Below are positions 29,222 through 37,586 of a stretch of 64,000 bases of DNA, piece by piece. The stretch spans positions 54,176-118,175 of the forward strand of contig JAPLTF010000065.1 in NCBI GenBank assembly GCA_026398275.1. Direction: 5' to 3'. This DNA is from Verrucomicrobiota bacterium. Its GTDB lineage: Bacteria > Verrucomicrobiota > Verrucomicrobiia > Chthoniobacterales > Terrimicrobiaceae. A model generated the notes under the pieces. That model saw only the letters and a program-made list of their open reading frames with translations, was not told the origin of the DNA and made no database searches. The first letter of the stretch is position 1, and every line of letters starts with the position of its first letter. Both the position numbers and the translations under genes were made by a program.

Positions 29222-29281
29222 GGGAGGGCGAACCTCCGCGTGAGCCGACATATTTGGGTTCGGACGGAGCCTCACCCTCCC
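29222..29281. repeat. 60-bp imperfect palindromic repeat (GGGAGGGCGA type)
   Basis: The element runs from GGGAGGGCGAACCTC to its imperfect complement GAGCCTCACCCTCCC, with ACATATTTGGGTTC near the centre. Its translation gives the GSDGASPSR-like peptide common in verrucomicrobial and planctomycete genomes. It overlaps the last codons of cutA. Confidence 0.7.
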
Positions 29282-29586
29282 GAGTTTTCCTGAACCCACT
29301 GCCCGTAAGCCTCGTTCCATTTCTCGGGAGCGAACAACACAATTTCCGGCACATCGTAAGGATGCAACTCCCCGAGGCGGCCGATGAACTTTTCCTCATT
29401 GGCGGCGGCAATTTTGAAAATGACCAGGACCTCCGCGCTATCCTCCACCGCCCCCTTCCAGGAATAGATGGAGCGGGCGCCGGGGATGATGGTGCCGCAG
29501 GCTGCCAGCTTTTCCGAAACGAGCTGCCTGACGACCCGGGCTGCGGAATCGCCGTCTGCAAATGTGCTGAGAACAATCCGGATCAT
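29272..29586 (-). CDS. cutA: CutA1 divalent-cation tolerance protein
   Basis: CutA1 is a small trimeric cytosolic protein associated with copper tolerance; its exact role is unsettled. MIRIVLSTFADGDSAARVVR opens the fold, LVSEKLAACGTIIPGARSIY carries the conserved CxNI-like region (Cys with GTII here), then SWKGAVEDSAEVLVIFK, and LHPYDVPEIVLF is diagnostic. ATG 29586 overlaps the mnmA stop by 4 nt. The last three or four codons fall inside a palindromic repeat, so the C-terminus may have been rewritten by it. Confidence 0.9.
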   Translation of the reverse strand: MIRIVLSTFADGDSAARVVRQLVSEKLAACGTIIPGARSIYSWKGAVEDSAEVLVIFKIAAANEEKFIGRLGELHPYDVPEIVLFAPEKWNEAYGQWVQENSGG

Positions 29587-30680
29587 GCGGGCACGGGCGC
29601 GGGTTGCCTGACAATCCATCCGCCTCCGACAACCCGGTCGCCATCGTAAAAGACAGCCGCCTGCCCGGGCGTCACCGCGCGCTGCGGCTGGTCGAGGACG
29701 ATCCGAGCCCGGTTGCCCGGAAGCGCCACCAGTGAAGCGCCGGTGCCGGAGTGCGCGTAGCGGATTTTCACGGTGACCCGCAGCGGCTCACCCGGCTCCC
29801 CGGCATGCCACGTGACGCGGTCCACCTCGAACTCCTCACGCACAAGGTCCTCCTCATCCCCGACAATCACCCGCGATGTCTCCGGATCGATATCCACAAC
29901 ATAGCGCGGCCTGGGAGATCCTCCCGGCAGCCCCTTCCGCTGACCGATCGTGAACATTTCGATCCCCTCGTGCTCGCCGAGATAGTTTCCCACCGTGTCA
30001 TACAGCCCCCCGCGATGAAATTCCCCCTCGCCCAGATGCCCGCGCAGGAACGCCTTGTAGTCGTTGCCGGGCACGAAGCAGATCTCCTGGCTGTCCACCT
30101 TTTCGGCAACTTTCAGCCCGAGCCTGCGGGCGATCTCCCGGATCTCCGGCTTCGTCATTCCGCCCAGCGGCGTCAGCGAGTGCATGAGCTGATCCTGGTT
30201 GAGGCTGAAAAGAAAATACGACTGGTCCTTCCGCGGATCGCTCCCCTTTCGCAGCACCGCGCGATCGGCATAATGCTCGATGATCGCATAGTGGCCGGTG
30301 GCGATAAAGTCCGCTCCCAGCGCCCGCGCCTTCGTGCGAAGGTTTCCGAACTTCAGGTGCTCGTTGCACATCACGCACGGGTTCGGGGTCCGGCCCGCCT
30401 TGTATTCGCTGGCAAAGTAATTGATCACAAGCTTTTCAAACCGATCGGCCTCATCCACGACGTAGTGGGGGATCCCCAAACGGTGCGCAACCCCGCGCGC
30501 ATCCGCGATCGCCGTGGGCCCGCAGCACTTGTCCTCCGCACGCGTGATGCAATCCTGCGGCCAGACCTTCATGGTCACGCCAATCACATCCCATCCGTCG
30601 CGCTTCAATAGCGACGCCGCCACGCTGGAGTCCACCCCGCCGCTCATTCCCACCAGGATGCGACGTCCGCGACCTTTCAT
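29583..30680 (-). CDS. mnmA: tRNA-specific 2-thiouridylase MnmA
   Basis: MnmA adds sulfur to wobble uridine-34 of tRNA(Lys/Glu/Gln). The PP-loop ATPase motif is GMSGGVDSSVAASLLKRDGW. The catalytic cysteine pair lies in PNPCVMCNEHLKFG and QEICFVPGNDY. HYAII and PLGGMTKPEIREIARRLGL support assignment. Length is 365 aa. It stands between a peroxiredoxin (upstream, directly abutting) and cutA (downstream, overlapping) on the minus strand. Confidence 0.96.
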   Translation of the reverse strand: MKGRGRRILVGMSGGVDSSVAASLLKRDGWDVIGVTMKVWPQDCITRAEDKCCGPTAIADARGVAHRLGIPHYVVDEADRFEKLVINYFASEYKAGRTPNPCVMCNEHLKFGNLRTKARALGADFIATGHYAIIEHYADRAVLRKGSDPRKDQSYFLFSLNQDQLMHSLTPLGGMTKPEIREIARRLGLKVAEKVDSQEICFVPGNDYKAFLRGHLGEGEFHRGGLYDTVGNYLGEHEGIEMFTIGQRKGLPGGSPRPRYVVDIDPETSRVIVGDEEDLVREEFEVDRVTWHAGEPGEPLRVTVKIRYAHSGTGASLVALPGNRARIVLDQPQRAVTPGQAAVFYDGDRVVGGGWIVRQPAPVPA

Positions 30681-31193
30681 CTACTTCAAGGAATCCAGCG
30701 CGGACTGGACCTCCGCCGCATGATCTTTGGTTTTGGCGTGGAGCGACACCCAGACAACCTTGCCGTCCTTGATGATGAACGACTGGCGGCTGCTCACCGG
30801 GAGCCCCAGGAATCCCGGCACGCCAAATGCCATGGCCACCGCACCGTCCCCGTCGGCGATCAGCGTGAAGGGGATGTGGTTGGCTTCCTGGAACTTTTTC
30901 TGAGCCTCGGGAGTATCGCGGCTCACGCCGAGGATCTGGAGATTTTCTCCATGCAGGCTGGCGAAGGCATCCCGGAGCGAGCACGCCTGCGCGGTGCAGC
31001 CGGGGGTTCCGGCTTTTGGGTAAAAGTAAACAAGCGTGATCCCCTTGGCGTAGACGTCGCCGAACTTCACTTCCTTCCCGTCCTGATCCGGCGCTGAGAC
31101 AAGCGGAGCGGGGGCTCCGGTTTCGATGGCTTGGGCGCGGGGGGAGAAAATGGAAAACATGGCCAGTATCAATACGGTTGCACGTGCGGGCAT
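30681..31193 (-). CDS. PrxQ/Bcp-type peroxiredoxin with signal peptide
   Basis: A thiol peroxidase that reduces peroxides. YPKAGTPGCTAQACSLRDAF contains the peroxidatic Cys and the resolving Cys five residues later, the PrxQ arrangement. The catalytic Thr is in GTPGCT. MPARATVLILAMFSIFSPRA is a likely signal peptide, which predicts a periplasmic enzyme. Start ATG 31193 is preferred over 31265 because the latter overlaps the divergent gene more. It ends directly at the mnmA start. Confidence 0.87.
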   Translation of the reverse strand: MPARATVLILAMFSIFSPRAQAIETGAPAPLVSAPDQDGKEVKFGDVYAKGITLVYFYPKAGTPGCTAQACSLRDAFASLHGENLQILGVSRDTPEAQKKFQEANHIPFTLIADGDGAVAMAFGVPGFLGLPVSSRQSFIIKDGKVVWVSLHAKTKDHAAEVQSALDSLK

Positions 31194-32571
31194 GCGCGGA
31201 GCATATTCCAGCCTGGTGCGAATCTCAAACGACATTTCCATTTTAAAAAATCTCCCCGCCCCCACGGCAAGCCTTGCGGCCGGAATTCTGTCCGCGATCC
31301 CCGGGCTCTCCGACCGTGCGGAGACCGTTCGCGCAGTCGGTCACGGGATGGCCTCCGAATCCGCTTCCTGGGGGCAACGACTCTCCGCGCTCGCATTTCA
31401 GTTCGGCGGATGGGGGCTCGCGGACGCCGTGCGCCTGGTCTCCGGTGCCATCCCATGGTGCCTGGGATTTCTCGTGCTCTTTTGGGGGGCGAGCCGGCTC
31501 AAGGGACGGCCTCGCAATCTCGGAACCGGTCTGGTCTGGCTGCTGTGCGCAGGGGTCTCGGCACATGCGGTTTGGATGATGGCCGCCCCGGCCTCCCCTC
31601 CGATCCGGGATCTGAGGCTGCTTGCCCCGCTGGCCCTCGTGGACATGATCAAATCTGAACAGGGCAGGGTCTTTATGAATCCCTCGGCACGCCCAGGTGC
31701 AGCGGTTTGCGGCGGAAACATCTGGGACAACTCGCTCACGGAAAAGTCGGCTTCCGATCTTGCGGGCTCGCCCACAAAATGGAGGGAGGAGGACCGGTCG
31801 AAGCCCTTCTCAGCAGTTCTGATCGCCGGCAGGGTATTCGAGGCGAAGCCGCTGATCCGCCACCTGCTCGATGCGCCGGACTGGTATCTTGCACGGATTG
31901 ACAACCAGGGCTTGCTTTTCCTTCACGGACAGAAGCCCGACCTCGCAGCCACCCCGGTCCCGGACTTCCCGGCTCAGCGCGATCGCGCGATCTATCTGGC
32001 GCAATATTCCCTCAACCTCGATGCCGCAGGATTCCAGACGCTCGCCGCATCAAGCATGGATGAGGCGCTGAGCCTTGAGGGCAAGGACTACGAGGTCCTC
32101 TTCCGAGCGGCCTCGCTCTCCGCCTCGCAAAGTCTTTGGGAGCGGGCGCGGAAACAATCCGCCGCAGCGCTCAAGGCAAGTCCGGGAGCCTACGAGGCGA
32201 GCTACCTTCAGGCGCTTTCCCTCCTGGAAACCCGGGCGTTCGAAAAATCTTTTGAGTGCACCTCGATCCTCAGCCGGCAATACCCGGATGATTTCAATGT
32301 TCTCCTCCTCCATGCCCGCGCTGCCCGGGCCGTTCATGATTACACCGCGGAAACAAAAACCCTCGAGCGGCTGCTTCGGCTGGCGGAGGACAGCAAGTCC
32401 CCAACGGCCCGGATCCATATCTTCCTCGCCCAGTCCTGGGCGCAGCGCGGTTTTCCCGAACAGGCGATCAGCCATTATCAGGCCGCCCTGGCGGAGGGGC
32501 TCTCGAGCGACGAGGCCAAGGACGTCCGGGCGATCGTCACCACCATTGAAAACAACCGGCTCAAACCATGA
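31192..32571 (+). CDS. Membrane protein with C-terminal TPR-like repeats
   Basis: I do not recognise a specific family. Two hydrophobic segments lie in the N-terminal half (AIPWCLGFLVLFWGASRL and LVWLLCAGVSAHAVWMMAAP). The C-terminal half is a run of TPR-like helices (YEVLFRAASLSASQSLWERA, YEASYLQALSLLETRAFEKS, FNVLLLHARAARAVHDYTAE, SWAQRGFPEQAISHYQAALA). It probably sits in the inner membrane as a scaffold. The start is uncertain because the 5' end abuts the divergent peroxiredoxin. Its stop overlaps the GT4 start (ATGA), which suggests it helps assemble a glycan enzyme. Confidence 0.65.
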   Translation: MRGAYSSLVRISNDISILKNLPAPTASLAAGILSAIPGLSDRAETVRAVGHGMASESASWGQRLSALAFQFGGWGLADAVRLVSGAIPWCLGFLVLFWGASRLKGRPRNLGTGLVWLLCAGVSAHAVWMMAAPASPPIRDLRLLAPLALVDMIKSEQGRVFMNPSARPGAAVCGGNIWDNSLTEKSASDLAGSPTKWREEDRSKPFSAVLIAGRVFEAKPLIRHLLDAPDWYLARIDNQGLLFLHGQKPDLAATPVPDFPAQRDRAIYLAQYSLNLDAAGFQTLAASSMDEALSLEGKDYEVLFRAASLSASQSLWERARKQSAAALKASPGAYEASYLQALSLLETRAFEKSFECTSILSRQYPDDFNVLLLHARAARAVHDYTAETKTLERLLRLAEDSKSPTARIHIFLAQSWAQRGFPEQAISHYQAALAEGLSSDEAKDVRAIVTTIENNRLKP

Positions 32572-33746
32572 AATTCGCCTACCTTTTCGAGCGGTTCCCG
32601 ACATTCTCGCAGACGTTCTGCGTGCGCGAGGTCGTCGAGATGCGGCGGCAGGCGGGCGACGTGCCGGTCTTCTCGATCCGCACGCCATCCGGCGAACCGA
32701 AGCAGGATTTTCCGGAGGAGGCCACGCGGTACGTCACGTATCTTCCTGCAGACATCGAGGCCGCCCTGCGGGATGAACCGGCTCCGGCAGCCACGCGGAT
32801 CCGCCGCCGGTGGGAGCTCTGGCGAAGGGCGGACCAGAGCGACCGGAAGCGCTTCTTCGAGGCGCTCTGGCTCGGGCCGGTGCTCCGCGAACGCGGGATC
32901 GGACACGTTCACGTCCACTTCGCCGGCATGGGAGCCCGGACCGCATTCTGGCTGAATAAGCTCTTCGGCATCACGTTCAGCATCACGGCCCACGCGAACG
33001 ACTTCTTTGTCGGAGCCAACGAAAAGTCTCCGGTCGGGCTCGCGGATTTGTTTCGTTCCGCGCGCCATGTCGCCACGGTCAGCGACTTCTCGAAAACCCT
33101 TTTGCAGGCGCGCTTTCCGGATGACGCGCGAAGAATTGTCCGGGTTTACAACGGCATCGAACCGGCCCGCTTCGCCGGCCCGCGACACCCGGCCAGCCCC
33201 CCTCTGATTCTTGCGGTCGGCCGCTATATCGAGAAGAAGGGATTTCGCGATTTGATCGCCGCATGTGCGATGCTTCCGGACCTTCTGCTCGAGTGCCGGA
33301 TCATGGGAGAAGGCCCGCTGGAGGCGGAACTTCGTGCCCTTGTCGAATCGCTCGGACAGCAGGACCGCGTCCGGATTGCCGGGCCCGCTCCGGAGGGGGA
33401 AATCATCGGGCTTCTGCACCGTTCGACGTTGTTCGCCCTCCCCTGCGTGACCGACTCCAAGGGCGACAGCGACAATCTGCCGACGGTGATCATGGAGGCG
33501 ATGGCCGCCGGCCTCCCGGTCGTCTCGACGCCGGTGGCCGGGGTTCCGGAGATGGTGAGCGATGGCATCACCGGATGGCTCGCCCCGGAACATTCCCCGG
33601 AGGCGCTCGCCGCAAAAATCCGCTCCCTGCTGGAGAATGATTCCCTGTGCCAGTCCATGGGAGCTGCCGGGACGGCGAAATGCAGAGACTTGTTCGACGT
33701 CAGAAAAACCTGCGGCGAGCTGCACCGGATTCTTGCGGATGCCTGA
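32568..33746 (+). CDS. Glycosyltransferase family 4 (GT-B fold)
   Basis: The 392-aa protein starts MKFAYLFERFPTFSQTFCVR, close to the WcaL/AmsK group of colanic-acid-type transferases. The GT-B signatures are GHVHVHFAGMGART, AVGRYIEKKGFRDLI and the donor-site ENLPTV-like region here read as DNLPTVIMEAMAAGLPVVST followed by AGVPEMVSDG. The catalytic E/EX7E is represented within this stretch. It overlaps the upstream TPR gene and the downstream trmB. It probably adds a hexose to an extracellular polysaccharide. Confidence 0.88.
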   Translation: MKFAYLFERFPTFSQTFCVREVVEMRRQAGDVPVFSIRTPSGEPKQDFPEEATRYVTYLPADIEAALRDEPAPAATRIRRRWELWRRADQSDRKRFFEALWLGPVLRERGIGHVHVHFAGMGARTAFWLNKLFGITFSITAHANDFFVGANEKSPVGLADLFRSARHVATVSDFSKTLLQARFPDDARRIVRVYNGIEPARFAGPRHPASPPLILAVGRYIEKKGFRDLIAACAMLPDLLLECRIMGEGPLEAELRALVESLGQQDRVRIAGPAPEGEIIGLLHRSTLFALPCVTDSKGDSDNLPTVIMEAMAAGLPVVSTPVAGVPEMVSDGITGWLAPEHSPEALAAKIRSLLENDSLCQSMGAAGTAKCRDLFDVRKTCGELHRILADA

Positions 33747-34302
33747 CGAGAATCCGCTCCCCAGCTCGTGGTTTGAACCCGGAGCTCCGCCGCTTGAAGT
33801 CGACTTCGGCTGCCATCGCGGAACCTTCCTGCTCGGAATGGCGGAGAGATATCCGGGCGTCAACTTCCTCGGGATGGAAAAGCAGGCCGCGCGGGTGGAA
33901 AAGTGTCTGAAGAAAATCCGGAGACGCGGCCTGACCAATGCGCTGGCGGTTCAAGGAGAGGGCGCTGGAGCCCTCCTCGCCTGGCTTCCGGAACGAAGCG
34001 CTTCGATCCTCCATGTGTCGTTCCCGGATCCGTGGCCGAAGCGCCGCCACGCCTCGCGCCGGCTCGTCACCAAAGAATTCCTTCAAGCAACTGCCCGCGT
34101 TCTGGCTATGGACGGGGTTCTTCGATTGATGACCGATGACTCCGCGTATTTTTCTGAAATGAAAACCCTGCTGGCGGAGGGATGGGAGGAAGTGCCGTGG
34201 GCGGATGGGATCGAGCGTCCGCTCACGGCATTTGAAAAAACGTTTCTTGAGCTTGGCCAGCGCCCGAACTGCTGCGCGGTGCGGCCGGTCAGTCCCCGAT
34301 AG
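33739..34302 (+). CDS. trmB: tRNA (guanine-N7)-methyltransferase
   Basis: TrmB methylates G46 in the variable loop of tRNA. LEVDFGCHRGTFLLGMAERY is the SAM loop (usual EIGCGxGxF), NFLGMEKQ is motif II, and the diagnostic VSFPDPWPKRRHASRRLVTK follows. The C-terminus TAFEKTFLELGQ fits the family. ATG 33739 overlaps the GT4 stop by 8 nt and gives 187 aa, at the short end of the family. The 3' end overlaps the convergent L,D-transpeptidase by 14 nt. Confidence 0.93.
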   Translation: MPDENPLPSSWFEPGAPPLEVDFGCHRGTFLLGMAERYPGVNFLGMEKQAARVEKCLKKIRRRGLTNALAVQGEGAGALLAWLPERSASILHVSFPDPWPKRRHASRRLVTKEFLQATARVLAMDGVLRLMTDDSAYFSEMKTLLAEGWEEVPWADGIERPLTAFEKTFLELGQRPNCCAVRPVSPR

Positions 34303-34942
34303 TCACCGGGGTTCCGACGACGACCTTCTCGTAGATGATCGGCGCGATATCCTTCGGGAGACGGACGCATCCGTGCGAAGCGGGATAGCCCGGCAGGTCG
34401 CCGACGTGCATCCCCTCGGCCCGATGGCTTTGCAGGTTCTCCCCGAAGCGCATGAACCATTTCATGGGCGCCCCCTTGAAATGGGTGCCGCTCGGGGCGG
34501 AATCGATTTTTGTGCTCACCCCGGCACGCACGATGATGTCGTTCTTGTTGACGAATGCCCCGTAGAGGCTTGAGCGGTGATCGGGGTCCTTCTGCACCAC
34601 CACGAAGCTCCCCCTCGGGGTCATGCCGGCACGCTTCCCGCTCGAAATCGGCGTATCGATCCCGACCTCATCGCCAACCTTGAGATAGGCCCGCTGCTTT
34701 CCAAGCGAAACATAAACGCTCACGTTCTCGGGCGTCGCCTGGGCGAGCACGCGCGGAATCGATTTTGCCTGCTCCTGCTTTTTGATCAACTCGGTCGCGG
34801 GCTTTTGCTTTTTCTCGGGGCGGACGGTCTGCTGCTGGGCGACGAGGGCCTGACAAAAGGCGAATATCCCCACCAACCCGATGGCTGCTGCCGCAAGATT
34901 CGGGAGGGGAAAGTGGGGCCGGGCTGTGAGTGTCGCTGACAT
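34289..34942 (-). CDS. L,D-transpeptidase (YkuD/ErfK type)
   Basis: A peptidoglycan cross-linking or lipoprotein-attaching enzyme of the YkuD fold. A signal anchor spans about residues 16-34. A basic linker (PEKKQKPATELIKKQEQAK) follows, then the catalytic motif HVGDLPGYPASHGCVRLP with nucleophilic Cys in SHGCVRL. SSGKRAGMTPRGSFVVVQKD is also typical. Length is 217 aa. It stands alone on the minus strand. Confidence 0.93.
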   Translation of the reverse strand: MSATLTARPHFPLPNLAAAAIGLVGIFAFCQALVAQQQTVRPEKKQKPATELIKKQEQAKSIPRVLAQATPENVSVYVSLGKQRAYLKVGDEVGIDTPISSGKRAGMTPRGSFVVVQKDPDHRSSLYGAFVNKNDIIVRAGVSTKIDSAPSGTHFKGAPMKWFMRFGENLQSHRAEGMHVGDLPGYPASHGCVRLPKDIAPIIYEKVVVGTPVTIGD

Positions 34943-35147
34943 GATCGTGAAATGGACCCCCTCCGATTACAGCCTGTCCCTGCCGAAATCAACGACTTTC
35001 CGCCCCGAAAATGTCCAATCCCCACTTAGACCGGAAGGCCCCTGCGACAGGGACCGGACAAATTCCTGGAGCGCGGATTGGATGAGGATTGAATGATGTT
35101 GCGCTTTGCAATTTTCCCGTCCACCTTCGGACCGAATCCAACTTCCT

Positions 35148-36164
35148 ATGCAAATTGCCATGATCGGTCTCGGAAGGATGGGCGCCAACATGGTGCGCCG
35201 TCTCCTGCGCGACTCCCACCAATGCGTGGTTTACGACACGAATCCCAAAGCCGTCGCGGAGCTTGTGGCTGATGGCGCGATCGGCGCCTCCTCGCTCCAG
35301 GAACTCGTTTCCAAACTCGAAAAGCCGCGCGCGGTCTGGATTATGATCCCGGCTGCGATCACCGACAAAATTGTCGGGGAGCTTTCCGGATTGCTGGAGG
35401 CCGATGACACGATCATCGACGGCGGAAACTCGTATTTCCGCGACGACCGCCGCCGGAGCGAATCCCTCCGGCCAAAGGGGATTCATTACCTCGACTGCGG
35501 AACCAGCGGCGGAGTCTGGGGCCTCGAGCGCGGATACTGCATGATGATCGGCGGCGACAAGGCCGCAGTGGATCGCCTCGACCCCATCTTCAAAACGCTG
35601 GCACCCGGAAAAGGCACGATCGACGAAACTCCGGGCCGGGACAAGCTCGGAGGCACGGCGGAGGACGGATACCTTCACTGCGGGCCCTCGGGCGCCGGGC
35701 ATTTTGTGAAGATGGTCCACAATGGAATCGAATACGGGATCATGGCGGCATTCGGCGAGGGATTCGATATTCTCGCCAACGCCAACGTCAGCACGAAACA
35801 GACCAAGCAGGACGCAGAGACCGCGCCCGCGATGCATCACGACTTGGATTACGAACTGAACCTCGCGGACATCTCGGAAGTCTGGCGCCGCGGAAGCGTG
35901 ATCAGCTCGTGGCTTCTCGACCTTTCCGCAGCCGCCTTCGCCGGCGATCCGAATCTGGAAAAATATTCCGGGCGGGTTTCCGACTCCGGCGAGGGGCGCT
36001 GGACAATCATGGCCGCGATCGAGGAGGCGGTCGACTGCGAAGTCCTCACCGCCGCACTCTACGCGAGGTTCCGCTCCCGCAAGGACCACACGATGGCCGA
36101 GAAAGTCTGCTCGGCCATGCGGTTCCAGTTCGGCGGGCACCTCGAGCGCGCAGCCGGAGGGTAG
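35148..36164 (+). CDS. gnd: Decarboxylating 6-phosphogluconate dehydrogenase, short form
   Basis: Converts 6-phosphogluconate to ribulose 5-phosphate, CO2 and NAD(P)[21 protein letters not shown] is the dinucleotide fold; the substrate-site stretch [20 protein letters not shown] holds the catalytic Lys and Asn. At 338 aa it is the short (GndA/YqeC) type, often NAD-dependent. An upstream ATG at 35106 adds 14 unlikely residues. A 205-bp gap with no gene precedes it. The entry fits with the Entner-Doudoroff genes at 38 kb. Confidence 0.93.
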   Translation: MQIAMIGLGRMGANMVRRLLRDSHQCVVYDTNPKAVAELVADGAIGASSLQELVSKLEKPRAVWIMIPAAITDKIVGELSGLLEADDTIIDGGNSYFRDDRRRSESLRPKGIHYLDCGTSGGVWGLERGYCMMIGGDKAAVDRLDPIFKTLAPGKGTIDETPGRDKLGGTAEDGYLHCGPSGAGHFVKMVHNGIEYGIMAAFGEGFDILANANVSTKQTKQDAETAPAMHHDLDYELNLADISEVWRRGSVISSWLLDLSAAAFAGDPNLEKYSGRVSDSGEGRWTIMAAIEEAVDCEVLTAALYARFRSRKDHTMAEKVCSAMRFQFGGHLERAAGG

Positions 36165-36189
36165 GTTTCTGCGCCTTTACAAAACCGGC

Positions 36190-36290
36190 AGGCGCCGAAC
36201 GCGGAGTTCCCTGATCGAGCAGTAATTTCATCCCGCCGCCGCGAGTTCAATCACCCTGTCGTCCAGATTGGCCGCCACATACCGGGAAGC
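36190..36290 (-). pseudogene. Remnant of a DUF433/DUF5615-type toxin-antitoxin pair
   Basis: On the minus strand an in-frame tail YVAANLDDRVIELAAAG ends in a TGA that overlaps ATG 36231. That ATG opens MKLLLDQGTPRSA, the typical start of DUF5615 PIN-like toxins, before similarity stops. The ATGA overlap is the normal geometry of such pairs. Both genes are truncated: the antitoxin at its 5' part and the toxin after about 15 residues. The reading is by motif memory. Confidence 0.5.
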
Positions 36291-36477
36291 TAAGACACTT
36301 CGCCTGGTCGCCGAGTTTTCAAATTCCGATGTGGAACACTCGCCAAGCGCAAAAAAAGCAAAATCAGCCTCATGGCATTTGGCGGCAGGCATGGCAGTGC
36401 AGGCGGAAATGGGCGCGTGTGTTTTGAAGTCCGGAAACGGCTCGTGAAAATCACCGCGCTGCTTTCAAACCCGGAAG

Positions 36478-36665
36478 CTGCATGAGCAGGCTGGTTACGT
36501 CTGGGCCTTTGCAAATCTTGAAGAGGTTGTCTATATATACTCTCCATCGAGAGAGGGCGATCTCGTTCAACGCGTTCTGAAGGATTTTAAAGGGGTGCTC
36601 GTTTCGGATTTCTATGCGGCTTATGACTCTCCAAACTGCACCCAACAGAAGTGCCTGATCCATCT
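36478..36665 (+). pseudogene. IS66-like transposase fragment
   Basis: The frame reads QAGYVWAFANLEEVVYIYSP, then REGDLVQRVLKDFKGVLVSD, FYAAYDSPNCTQQKCLIHL. This matches the DDE core of IS66-family transposases, in which a GVLVSDFYAAYDS-like stretch carries a catalytic Asp, followed by QQKCLIHLIRD. Similarity ends at IHL, where the next residues (SVCQTCKCLGG) are unrelated. No start codon, ends or other parts of the element are visible, so it is a small decayed relic. Confidence 0.75.
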
Positions 36666-36878
36666 GAGCGTCTGCCAGACATGCAAATGCCTGGGTGGAG
36701 AATTCTTGGATTTCCTGCGTTCTGGGGAAACGGACATTCATGCGTTCGCGAAGAGGCGGACCCGACGGAAACGTCCGGCGCAAATCCAGGCGCTGACGTA
36801 AAAACACCGGCTCTCAATTCAGAAATTGCCAAAGCCGGGAACCATCTCCGGCCTCGTCGAAGCGGCACCAGATTCGTC

Positions 36879-37157
36879 TCACCTCCCCCGCAGGAACTTC
36901 TGCACTTCGTCATGGTTGCCGGCCATCACAAACAGAAGGCAATCGGCGCGGTTTTGAAAAACCAGCCGGATGTCCAGCCCGACCCGGATCTCAAAAAAAT
37001 TCCCTGTCAGCCTGCGAATGCCCAATCCCCGGTGCCGGTGCGGATGCCCGAAATCCCGTTCCAAACACTGGAGGGCCAATCCGATTTTCCCTCGCGTCTC
37101 CTTGGGGAAATCCCGGAGGCGCTTGCGGAACGACCCGCTGAAATCCAGCGGCTTCAA
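36879..37157 (-). CDS. RelE/ParE-like toxin
   Basis: A 92-aa basic RelE-superfamily toxin: FSGSFRKRLRDFPKETRGKI, ALQCLERDFGHPHRHRGLGI, RRLTGNFFEIRVGLDIRLVF, and AGNHDEVQKFLR at the C-terminus. The two helices and beta-sheet with conserved Arg match RNase or gyrase toxins of this fold. The start overlaps the antitoxin stop by 4 nt. A homologous pair with the same antitoxin lies at 63.3-63.8 kb. Confidence 0.85.
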   Translation of the reverse strand: MKPLDFSGSFRKRLRDFPKETRGKIGLALQCLERDFGHPHRHRGLGIRRLTGNFFEIRVGLDIRLVFQNRADCLLFVMAGNHDEVQKFLRGR

Positions 37158-37432
37158 TCTGCCAGATCCTTTTCCAGATTTCCGGAAAAGCGTTTGATTT
37201 TCCCGCGCTTCCGGTCCGCTGAAATCTGCTGCTCCATCCGCTTCTCGAAGCCCGCCAGCTCGGCCGGCGTCGCACCATATTCGCGCCAGGCATAATCATC
37301 CGACGACACAGTCACGGGGCGCAACGCCACAATCTGGTCGCCGGAAACGATGCCAATATCTTCTCCCCGCTTGGCCTTCTCCAGCAATTGGGAGAGGTTT
37401 GCGCGGGCCTTCGTGATTGTGAGCGTCGTCAT
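37154..37432 (-). CDS. Phd/YefM-like antitoxin
   Basis: The 92-aa product starts MTTLTITKARANLSQLLEKA and continues KRGEDIGIVSGDQIVALRPV, the Phd/YefM DNA-binding fold. The tail (DDYAWREYGATPAELAGFEKR) and basic C-terminus should neutralise the toxin. ATG 37432 is preferred; an upstream Met at 37504 adds residues that are not family-like. The tail motif DDYAxREYGxTPAE is shared with the antitoxin at 63296. Confidence 0.85.
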   Translation of the reverse strand: MTTLTITKARANLSQLLEKAKRGEDIGIVSGDQIVALRPVTVSSDDYAWREYGATPAELAGFEKRMEQQISADRKRGKIKRFSGNLEKDLAD

Positions 37433-37586
37433 ATCGACTATTTGGAGCCTTTTACGCGGCTTGTCAATGAAGAGTAAAGAACCTCGTGGCAAGCCCCGAG
37501 GCATTTAAGAATATGAATTCAGAGAGCCACGAAACAAAGCCGAAGCAAGCTTTCGGGGTATCAGACCCAAAGGACATGAAGATGGC

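Larger units (their letters stand above)
36165..36878. other. Decayed intergenic zone between gnd and the RelE/Phd-like TA pair
   Basis: This 714-bp stretch contains no intact gene. It holds a truncated TA remnant (36190-36290) and an IS66-like fragment (36478-36665). Between and after these I see only short frames without family resemblance. The mix suggests repeated insertion and deletion. Confidence 0.7.

Noticed and set aside
36651..37295. 214-aa frame over the RelE/Phd-like pair
   Set aside because: It lies antisense to two well-supported TA genes and has no motifs of its own.
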